This document shows positions 1 through 5,984 of a stretch of DNA of 13,132 nucleotides, piece by piece; position 1 is the stretch's first letter; each line of letters begins with the position of its first letter. Origin of the DNA: Planctomycetota bacterium. Lineage in GTDB: Bacteria > Planctomycetota > UBA1135 > GCA-002686595. The translations under genes and the position numbers were made by a program. The notes under the pieces are model-generated. The model was not told where the DNA came from. It did not search any database and was given only the letters and a program-made list of their open reading frames with translations. The stretch lies in contig WTJQ01000408.1 in assembly GCA_011524785.1 (NCBI GenBank), forward strand, positions 1 to 13,132, in the 5' to 3' direction.

Positions 1-2
1 GC

Positions 3-731
3 CTTGCGAGGATCGAGAACCGATGGGCGGGCGCGGAGGAGGGCCCGGGCCCGGCCGCGTCCACGACGGGCGGCTCGGCGGCTCCCGATCTCGCGCCCCT
101 CGCCGAGGCGCTGGGGGGGAGGGGGAGCAGGCGCCTGGTGGAGGAGCTGCTGCAGGCCGTTGGGGAGGATGGGCTGCTCGGACCGGGGGCCGATGCCGCG
201 CTCGTCGGGCTCGGGGCCAGCGCGGCGCAGCGACGACGCTTCCGAGCTGCCGCGACCCTGGCGAGTCGACTGCTCCCCGGGCACCGAGACCCGCTGAGGG
301 CAGGCGCGGAGCTCCGCCCCTCGACGGCGGCCCGTCGCCTCCTGCTCGAGACCTGCGGGCTGGAGGTGGAGACCTTCTGGGTCCTCCTGCTCGACGGTCG
401 GCATCGCCTCACCCTGCTCCGCAGGGTCTCCATGGGGACCCTGACGGCCTCCCTCGTCCATCCGCGGGAGGTCTTCCGGGAGGCCATCCGCGCCGGAGCC
501 GCCGCCCTCGCGGTCGGGCACAACCACCCGAGCGGCGACCCGGAGCCGAGCGTGGAGGACTGGGCGGTGACTCAGCGGCTCCACGAGGCCGGCAGGCTGT
601 TGGGCATCCCGCTGGTGGACCACCTGGTGGTGGGGGGGCGCTCCTGGGTCAGCCTGCGGGCGCGTCCTGGTTGGCCCCGTGGGCCCGGACGAGGAGCGAG
701 GCCCCGACCACCGCCGCAGTGCTCGTCCTGA
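3..731 (+). CDS. radC: RadC/JAMM-domain DNA repair-associated protein, 5' truncated
   Basis: The frame is open from the left edge of the window. No ATG, GTG or TTG occurs in it before the GTG at 138, and the residues before 138 still align with the N-terminal RadC helical region, so the true start is probably just outside. Numbering from the first full codon, residues about 28-92 form the helical/helix-hairpin-helix part (a GRGSRRLVEELL segment, then VGLGA). The C-terminal JAMM metalloprotease-like domain spans about 100-215. It shows PREVF (E156), then HNHPSGDPEPSVED with H173, H175, S183 and D186, which is the complete metal-binding signature. The family is widespread. Its old link to RecA-dependent repair is weak and its exact role unsettled. 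The stop codon lies inside the 3' end of the convergent rsmE, and the last 25 or so residues (Arg/Gly/Pro-rich) go beyond the conserved fold, in the overlap. Family assignment is certain; the 5' end is not visible. Confidence 0.93.
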   Translation, partial: LARIENRWAGAEEGPGPAASTTGGSAAPDLAPLAEALGGRGSRRLVEELLQAVGEDGLLGPGADAALVGLGASAAQRRRFRAAATLASRLLPGHRDPLRAGAELRPSTAARRLLLETCGLEVETFWVLLLDGRHRLTLLRRVSMGTLTASLVHPREVFREAIRAGAAALAVGHNHPSGDPEPSVEDWAVTQRLHEAGRLLGIPLVDHLVVGGRSWVSLRARPGWPRGPGRGARPRPPPQCSS

Positions 732-1479
732 GGACGAGCGGGCCGAGGCCGAGCCCGTGGGCCCCCGACGAGCGCAGAAGTTCGAGCTCCTCCGAGCTCC
801 AGCCACCCTCGGGGCCAACGAAGAGGCTCAGCCTCGGAGGACCCTGGCGAATCGAGGGGCGCTCGTGAGCGGAAGGGGTCTTGTGAGCCGAGGCAGGCTC
901 GTAGAGGTCTTCAGGGTCCGAAGATCCGGCCTCGAGATAGAAGCTGGATCCGGCCTCGCTGCTCGCCCGAGCCAGGGCTCGTTCGAGGTCCAGGGGCTCC
1001 GCGATCTCGAGGTCCCAGAGGCGCAGGCACTGCTTGGATGCCTCATGAGCGGCGCGTTCCAGGCGGTCGGGGCGGACTCGGGCTCCTCCTGGATCCTGGC
1101 TCCGCTGCGTCGTCAGGGGGACCCAGCGCGCCGCACCGACCTGGGCGAGCTGGTCGGCCATGGTCTCGGCTTCGCCCTGCCGCGGGATCGGGGCGAGCAC
1201 GGTCAGGTGGGGCAGCGAGGAGCCAGGATCGCCCGGTCGAGGCTCCGTGCGGGCGGCGCCGTCGAGGGCCAGCTCGAGGGTGCGTCGGTCGGCGTGCGCG
1301 ACCGTCAGGGGCCACTCGCTGCCCTGGCCATCGAGGCCCAGCAGCCGGTCCCCTGGAGCGAGGCGCAGGACCCGAAGCGCGTGCGCCTCGTCGGCCTCCG
1401 TGAGGCGAGGCGGCAGGCCGTCCTCGGAGGGGCGCAACCGGAAGCGTCGCAGGGGGGCATCACCACGCCGTCTGGGCAT
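649..1479 (-). CDS. rsmE: 16S rRNA (uracil1498-N3)-methyltransferase RsmE
   Basis: A 276-aa SPOUT-superfamily methyltransferase. RsmE methylates N3 of U1498 in 16S rRNA in the 30S subunit using S-adenosylmethionine. The N-terminal PUA-like barrel (about 8-75) begins RRFRLRP and has the EAHALRVLRLAPGD segment. The SPOUT domain (about 90-265) contains EASKQCLRLW (145-154), LFVGPEGGWSSEEL (219-232) and LGPLVLRTSTA (245-255), the SAM-binding trefoil knot. The usual R-T-E-T-A is R-T-S-T-A here, with Ser in the Glu position. Residues about 184-213 are a polar, probably disordered insertion containing two similar SAHKTPS/SAHERPS units just before the knot. The ATG at 1479 fits the family's N-terminus. 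No Shine-Dalgarno sequence precedes it; a TACGCT element lies six bases upstream. The 3' end overlaps radC convergently by 83 bp. Length is slightly above the usual 240-250 aa. Confidence 0.93.
   Translation of the reverse strand: MPRRRGDAPLRRFRLRPSEDGLPPRLTEADEAHALRVLRLAPGDRLLGLDGQGSEWPLTVAHADRRTLELALDGAARTEPRPGDPGSSLPHLTVLAPIPRQGEAETMADQLAQVGAARWVPLTTQRSQDPGGARVRPDRLERAAHEASKQCLRLWDLEIAEPLDLERALARASSEAGSSFYLEAGSSDPEDLYEPASAHKTPSAHERPSIRQGPPRLSLFVGPEGGWSSEELELLRSSGAHGLGLGPLVLRTSTAAVVGASLLVRAHGANQDAPAG
721..739. repeat. Perfect inverted repeat centred on the radC stop codon
   Basis: GCTCGTCC, then TGA, then GGACGAGC: an 8-bp perfect stem with a 3-nt loop, and the loop is the radC stop codon. 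The same bases on the minus strand encode the conserved VLRTS segment of RsmE. No U-tract follows on either strand, so it is not a typical intrinsic terminator. It could still act as a weak hairpin at the convergent 3' ends, or be a by-product of the RsmE-coding constraint. The repeat itself is directly visible; any function is a guess. Confidence 0.5.
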
Positions 1480-1594
1480 GTCAGGAGCGTAGCGGGCGCG
1501 GGGCGGACGCCGTTACCCTGGGCGCCCCTGGGGTTAGTCCCCCTGCCTCCTGAAGCCGCCAGAGCGGCGTTCGCCGAGCCTCCGGGCCCCCTCC
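1480..1594. promoter_or_regulatory. Divergent intergenic region between rsmE and the secretion cluster
   Basis: This 115-bp gap is the only place for the promoters of rsmE (leftward) and the FHA-led cluster (rightward). On the minus strand TACGCT (+ strand 1486-1491) ends six bases before the rsmE ATG, a spacing compatible with a TANNNT -10 box driving a leaderless mRNA, though no -35 is clear. Small dyads are present: GGGCGCCC at 1520-1527 and GGGG-TTAGT-CCCC at 1530-1542. CGCGGGGCGGACGC at 1497-1510 differs at one base from a sequence upstream of the gspG-like gene. No convincing sigma-70 pair was seen on the plus strand, and no GGAGG lies before either start. Promoter function is inferred from gene orientation only. 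Confidence 0.4.
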
Positions 1595-3571
1595 ATGTCG
1601 GATCGACCCTCCCTGCGCTTCCTCTCCGGCGACCGAGCCGGCGAGGTGGTCCCCCTCACGGGGCCCACGTTCACCATCGGGCGGCGCCCGGGCAACTCGC
1701 TCCAGGTCGCCGATCCCTCGGTCTCGGGCAAGCACGCCGAGCTGACCCTCGACGACCTCGGGCTCGTGGTGCAGGACCTGGGCAGCACCAACGGCACGCG
1801 CGTGGACGACGAGCGCATCGTCGAGGAGCGGGTCCAGGCCGGCGCGGTCCTGCGCTTCGGCAACGTGGAGCTGCGCTTCGAGGATGGCAGCGAGGCGCCT
1901 CTGGCGGGCGGCACGAGTGAGCCGGTCGGCCATGCGGCTGGCGCCTCTGGCGGCGAGCTCGTCCTGGAGGAGCCCGATGCGGCCGGGACGATCGATGCCG
2001 CCAAGCTCGAGGCCAGCCGTCGAGGCTCCAAGGTCCTCCCCTTGATCATCGTGCTGCTCGCTGCGGGGGCTGGCGCGGCCTGGTACCTGCTCCCCTCGCC
2101 CAGCGACTCCGGCGGCGGACAGGGCGCGACGGCACCTGCTCCTGTGAGTGCTCCCGCTGGTGAGCTCCTCGCAGCCAGCTACTCGTTCGAGGCCGATGCC
2201 GGTGCCTGGAGCGCACCGGACGACGCGGCTCCCGCCTTCGACACGTCGCGCATGGCGCGTCGGTCCGGACGGGTCGGCCTGCTCGCGGAGCTCGACCCGG
2301 CACTGGGCGTGCAGACCCACCTCTCCCCCGAGGTGCGCGTGAGCGAGGGGCGGTACCGCGCCTCCGTCTCCTTCCGCGCTCCGGACGCCGGGGCCGAGGG
2401 GCGCCTCGCCGTCGAGCTCGCCTCGTCCCGCGAGGACGGCCCGCGCGCGCTCTCCATTCGAACCCCCTGGGCTGGCCTCTCCGACGAGTGGCTGGACACG
2501 GAGCTGCCGCTCGAGGTGCCGCCCGGCTACGACCGTGCCCACGTCTCCCTCGAGGCTCGTGCCTCGGGCGCCGTCACCGAGGGCGATCCTGTCCTGGTCG
2601 AGGTTCACGCGGACGATGCCTCCCTCGTCGCCGACGGACGGAGCGCGCCCGTCCTCGAGCTGGGGACGCGTGCGCTCCTCGCGAGCGGCTCTCCGACCTC
2701 GCACGTGACCCTGGTCGACGTGCAGCGCCTGCTCCTGCCGAGCATCCGCAGGGCGGACGACGGCGCGCTCGAGGTGGCCTCGTCGGCTCGCGGCGCGCGG
2801 ATCACCGCGCCTGGTGCGGCTGCGGCCAGTCGCTGGCTCGTGCGCACCGCGCCGAGCCTCACCGAGGGCGGCCTGCGGAGTCTGGGCACGACCGGGTCCG
2901 CTTCGCACCCCGCCGCCTTCGAGCGGGGCGAGGTCGAGTCGGTCCTCCTCGGCGCGGGGCGCGGCCTCGTGACCCTGCGCTGCGACGCGGGGACCGCGCT
3001 GGCCGGCCGCCCCCTGGCGGGCGGCGGCTGGGAGCTCGAGCTGACGACCCCCGGCAGCGGGGGCTTCGTGGTCCAGGTCGACTTCCAGGAGGAGCTCTCC
3101 GAGGCCCTCCAGCTGGCGAGCGGAGCCCGCAAGGCGACCCGGGAGGGGCGCGTGGGCGAGGCGCTCCAGGCGTGGCAGTCGCTGCTCGACTCCGCGCCCT
3201 ACGACCGGGACGTGACCACCGAGGCAGAGGCGGCCGTGGCGAGCCTGGCCCTCGCCGCGCGCGCCGAGCTCGGCGAGCTGGAGGAGGAGATCGCGCGCGC
3301 CCGCTTCTTCCGCCTGACGGACGGCTACCGCGGCGCGATCGAGTCCGCCGACGCGTTGGCCGGCCGCTACGCCGGGACCGAGATCGCGGAGCAGGCCGAG
3401 GCGCTCATCGCGCCCCTGGAGGTCGAGCTCGATGGACTCGAGCAGGGGCGCGTCGACGACGAGCTCGCGCGGCTGGAGGCGATCCGCCTCGCGCTGCGCG
3501 CGCAGGGACAGGACCTCCTCGTCGAGGCGGTCCAGGGCCTGCTCAACACGAAGCAGGGTGGAGGTCGCTGA
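1595..3571 (+). CDS. FHA-domain membrane protein with carbohydrate-binding-like beta-sandwich and helical C-terminus
   Basis: A 658-aa protein. Residues about 6-97 form a forkhead-associated domain with GRRPGN (29-34), SVSGKHAEL (42-50) and DLGSTNGTRV (61-70), the residues that bind phospho-threonine peptides. An Ala/Gly-rich linker and one membrane span (about 147-165) follow, giving a cytoplasmic FHA and an external remainder. Residues about 192-346 look like a galactose-binding/CBM-type beta-sandwich: they open SYSFEADAGAW and close VEVHADDASLVA. A second beta-rich region (about 350-498) and a Glu/Ala-rich helical, TPR-like tail (about 500-650) complete it. It starts the cluster, and its stop lies 3 nt before pilM. 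FHA proteins often accompany secretion systems as phospho-dependent scaffolds, so a regulatory or assembly role is inferred. No Shine-Dalgarno sequence precedes the ATG; the start was chosen because the FHA fold begins at once. FHA is certain, the CBM-like call moderate, the function unknown. Confidence 0.85.
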   Translation: MSDRPSLRFLSGDRAGEVVPLTGPTFTIGRRPGNSLQVADPSVSGKHAELTLDDLGLVVQDLGSTNGTRVDDERIVEERVQAGAVLRFGNVELRFEDGSEAPLAGGTSEPVGHAAGASGGELVLEEPDAAGTIDAAKLEASRRGSKVLPLIIVLLAAGAGAAWYLLPSPSDSGGGQGATAPAPVSAPAGELLAASYSFEADAGAWSAPDDAAPAFDTSRMARRSGRVGLLAELDPALGVQTHLSPEVRVSEGRYRASVSFRAPDAGAEGRLAVELASSREDGPRALSIRTPWAGLSDEWLDTELPLEVPPGYDRAHVSLEARASGAVTEGDPVLVEVHADDASLVADGRSAPVLELGTRALLASGSPTSHVTLVDVQRLLLPSIRRADDGALEVASSARGARITAPGAAAASRWLVRTAPSLTEGGLRSLGTTGSASHPAAFERGEVESVLLGAGRGLVTLRCDAGTALAGRPLAGGGWELELTTPGSGGFVVQVDFQEELSEALQLASGARKATREGRVGEALQAWQSLLDSAPYDRDVTTEAEAAVASLALAARAELGELEEEIARARFFRLTDGYRGAIESADALAGRYAGTEIAEQAEALIAPLEVELDGLEQGRVDDELARLEAIRLALRAQGQDLLVEAVQGLLNTKQGGGR

Positions 3572-3574
3572 ACC

Positions 3575-5209
3575 ATGGCGCGCAACATGACCGCACTGGA
3601 CGTGGGGGCCGGCTCGGCCGTCGCCGTCCACGGACGCTTCGAGAAGGGCTCCTTCCGCATGGCGGGCTTCGCCGCCGCCGAGGGGGGGAGCTTCGCCGAC
3701 GCCTACGGGGCCCTCGAGCTGCCCTTCAAGCCGTCCGCGGCCCGCGTGGCCATCAGTGGCAAGGACCTCAACGTGCGCTACACGCGCGTCCCGCAGGTCC
3801 CGGACTGGCAGCTGCGCCGGCTGATGCGCTTCGAGGTGGCCGAGGTGGGGGACACCTCGGGCACGGAGGTCGCCAGCGACTTCAACCTGCTGCCGACGCC
3901 GCCCGAGGCGGACGGTGAGGACATCGTCCTGCTGGCCATGGCGCGCACGTCGCTCCTCGAGGAGCACGAGGCCGGCCTCGAGGAGCTCGGCGCCAGCCTG
4001 GAGTGCTTCACCCCGGCCGCGATCGGCCTCTACAACGCCTACCTCCGCCACGGCGTCGTGCAGGACGACACGGTCCTCCTCGCGAACGTGGGGCAGGACT
4101 GCGTGGACGTGGTGATCCTGCGGGGTCCCGACCTCGTCTTCGCGCGCAACCTCTCCGGCGGGGGCCGCCTGTTCCAGGAGGCCGTCGCGAGCCAGCTCGG
4201 CGTGCAGCCCGCCCAGGCCGCGCGCCTCGTCAGCGAGTTCGCCGATCTCCGGCCGGGAGCGTCCCACGCCACGCCCAACCACGAGCGGGTCTCGCGCGCC
4301 TCCTCGGCGGCGGCCGGCCAGCTGGTCTCCCTGCTCCAGTCGGCAGTGCTGTTCTGCAAGACGCAGGTCAAGCTGCCGTCGCTCAAGCTCGACCGCGTCC
4401 TCGTCACCGGCGGCACCGCGCGCATGGCGGGTCTCCCGGAGGTGCTGGGCGCGGGCCTCGGCGTGCCCGTGGAGCGCTTCGATCCCTGGGCCGTGGTCGA
4501 CACCTCGGCCCTCTCGCCCGAGGAGGTCGACAGCCTCGAGGCGCATCGCGACGAGGCCGTGGTCGCCCTCGGGCTCGCCACGATGGCGACCGACCCCGAG
4601 GCCTACGGCCTCGAGATCGTGCCGCCCGCGCTCGCCGCGCGGCGGGAGCTCTACGGCCGCAAGCTCTGGCTCATCGCGGCCGCGGTCGTGGCCGTGGCCT
4701 ACCTGGGCTTCTTCGCGGCGACCTCGTCCTCGCGCGCGACCGAGCTGCAGAAGCAGGAGCGTGTCGTGCGCTCGCAGGTGGCCGGCAAGCAGCGTGTCGA
4801 CCAGAAGGCGCGTGAGCTCCTCGAGGAGAACGCGCGGCTCGTGGAGGAGACCCTCGAGCTGCAGCGGCTCCTGGGCACGGGCGAGCAGCTGGCGCGCACG
4901 GTCGAGGCGCTCGGCGAACACCTGCCCTCCGACTTCTGGATCGAGCGCCTCGAGGGACGCTGGGGCGTCGACACGGAGCTCGGCGTGGGGGACAACGTCC
5001 CGCGGCCGCTCGTGCTCCTGAAGGGGGCGCTCCGCCAGGGTGCGCAGGCGCCCATCGTCCAGTACCAGACCCTGGTGGAGTCCTTGGAGGGTGACCTCCC
5101 CGGCGTCCGGACCAACTCGGCCTTCGACCGCGATCGCTTCTCGATCGACCTGACCACGTTCGGGGACCCGGTGGAGCCGGCTCCCGAGCCCGACGAGGAG
5201 GAGTCCTGA
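3575..5209 (+). CDS. pilM: PilM-PilN fusion (GspL-like) inner-membrane assembly platform protein
   Basis: A 544-aa protein. Residues 1-340 form a PilM-type actin-like ATPase fold: ALDVGAGSAVAVHGR (7-21) at the first phosphate loop, LLANVGQDCVDVVILRG (168-184) at the second, LSGGGRLFQEAV (193-204), and VTGGTARMAGLPEVL (277-291) at the adenosine end. Residues about 346-382 resemble a PilN start (LEIVPPALAARREL), then a membrane span (about 364-382), a coiled coil (about 388-432) and a small alpha/beta region (about 440-530) before an acidic tail. In most T4P systems PilM and PilN are separate. One chain with cytoplasmic actin fold, single span and external ferredoxin-like part matches GspL of type II secretion. 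The ATG lies 3 nt after the FHA stop, with GGAGG at 3560-3564 and 10-nt spacing. Its expected job is to couple the cytoplasmic ATPase to the external platform. The PilM half is firm; the PilN half rests on topology. Confidence 0.88.
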   Translation: MARNMTALDVGAGSAVAVHGRFEKGSFRMAGFAAAEGGSFADAYGALELPFKPSAARVAISGKDLNVRYTRVPQVPDWQLRRLMRFEVAEVGDTSGTEVASDFNLLPTPPEADGEDIVLLAMARTSLLEEHEAGLEELGASLECFTPAAIGLYNAYLRHGVVQDDTVLLANVGQDCVDVVILRGPDLVFARNLSGGGRLFQEAVASQLGVQPAQAARLVSEFADLRPGASHATPNHERVSRASSAAAGQLVSLLQSAVLFCKTQVKLPSLKLDRVLVTGGTARMAGLPEVLGAGLGVPVERFDPWAVVDTSALSPEEVDSLEAHRDEAVVALGLATMATDPEAYGLEIVPPALAARRELYGRKLWLIAAAVVAVAYLGFFAATSSSRATELQKQERVVRSQVAGKQRVDQKARELLEENARLVEETLELQRLLGTGEQLARTVEALGEHLPSDFWIERLEGRWGVDTELGVGDNVPRPLVLLKGALRQGAQAPIVQYQTLVESLEGDLPGVRTNSAFDRDRFSIDLTTFGDPVEPAPEPDEEES

Positions 5210-5211
5210 CC

Positions 5212-5982
5212 ATGGACCTCGAGAACTACTGGCAGGAGAACAAGAACTTCGTCCTCTCGGTCGCGGGGGGCGCGCTCGTGTTCCTGATCGGCTTCCTCGT
5301 GCTCGACTCGAGCTACGGGGCCGACCTGCGGGGCTCGGCCGCGCGCCTCAACCGCGAGCAGCAGAAGCTGCGGCAGTCCTACTACACGAACGCCGACCTC
5401 GGCCGCGTCGAGGAGGAGCACGCCGCGCTGACCGCGGCCCTCGACCAGCTGGCGGGCGCGGCGGCCTTCCAGCCGCGCGAGGGCTTCCAGCTCCGGGACG
5501 GGGCCGGCTCGCCGAGCAACCAGTACTTCGGGCGCGTCGACCGCGTGCAGCGCGAGCTGGAGCTGCTCGCGGGCCGCGCGCGCTGCGTGCTGCCCGACGG
5601 GCTCGGGCTCGAGCCGCTCAAGACCAACGACGTGGAGGTCATCGGACGCCAGCTCGAGGCCCTCGACCTGCTCGATCGCGCCCTGCGCCGCGCCATCGAG
5701 GCGGGGGTCGATCGGGTCTCGCGCGTCGAGGTCCAGCTCGACCCGAGCCTCGGCGGGCGCTCCGGCCTGGGGCGCGTCGAGCGGACCCGCGTTCAGCTCC
5801 GCATGGTCGCGGACCCCCCCGCGATCACCGCCTTCCTCCACGCGACCCAGCGCGGCGCGACGCCTCTGGTCGTCGACAGCTACGACGCCCGCGCGGCGAG
5901 CGGCCGTGAGGACGAGGTCGCGCTCGACATCACGCTGGTGGCCGTTCGCCTCCACGAGCTCGCCGAGGAGGGCGAGGAGTAG
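5212..5982 (+). CDS. pilO: PilO/GspM-like inner-membrane platform protein
   Basis: A 256-aa protein with a short cytoplasmic N-terminus, one membrane span (about 12-31), a coiled-coil helix (about 38-82), additional helices (about 105-165) and a C-terminal alpha/beta region (about 168-247) suited to the ferredoxin-like fold of PilO and GspM. The segment RTRVQLRMVADPPAITAFLH (191-210) looks like the strand-then-helix part of that fold. Sequence identity to PilO is too low to see by eye, so the call rests on topology and on its place 2 nt after the PilM-PilN gene, as in pilMNO and gspLM operons. It would heterodimerise with the PilN half in the periplasm. It is somewhat longer than the usual 160-210 aa, with the excess in the middle helices. 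GAGGAGGAG (5195-5203) precedes the ATG, overlapping the end of the upstream coding sequence. Confidence 0.7.
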   Translation: MDLENYWQENKNFVLSVAGGALVFLIGFLVLDSSYGADLRGSAARLNREQQKLRQSYYTNADLGRVEEEHAALTAALDQLAGAAAFQPREGFQLRDGAGSPSNQYFGRVDRVQRELELLAGRARCVLPDGLGLEPLKTNDVEVIGRQLEALDLLDRALRRAIEAGVDRVSRVEVQLDPSLGGRSGLGRVERTRVQLRMVADPPAITAFLHATQRGATPLVVDSYDARAASGREDEVALDITLVAVRLHELAEEGEE

Positions 5983-5984
5983 TC

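Noticed and set aside
138..731. GTG at 138 as the radC start
   Set aside because: Residues before 138 still align to the RadC N-terminal region (DLAPLAEALGGRGSRR), so the gene more likely starts beyond the window edge.
23..868. 281-aa plus-strand frame overlapping radC
   Set aside because: Pro/Arg/Gly/Ser-rich with no motif, while the radC frame carries the full JAMM signature.
1512..1545. Small dyads near the FHA start as a terminator or riboswitch
   Set aside because: Stems of 4-8 bp in GC-rich DNA without a U-tract or known aptamer pattern are expected by chance.
679..1920. 413-aa plus-strand frame across rsmE and the FHA start
   Set aside because: It runs antisense to rsmE and out of frame with FHA, crosses the intergenic region and has no domain pattern.
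1481..4921. 1146-aa open frame on the minus strand
   Set aside because: It lies opposite the FHA and PilM-PilN genes, has Arg/Gly/Leu/Glu-biased composition with no recognisable domain, and is the usual antisense artefact of strong GC third-position bias.
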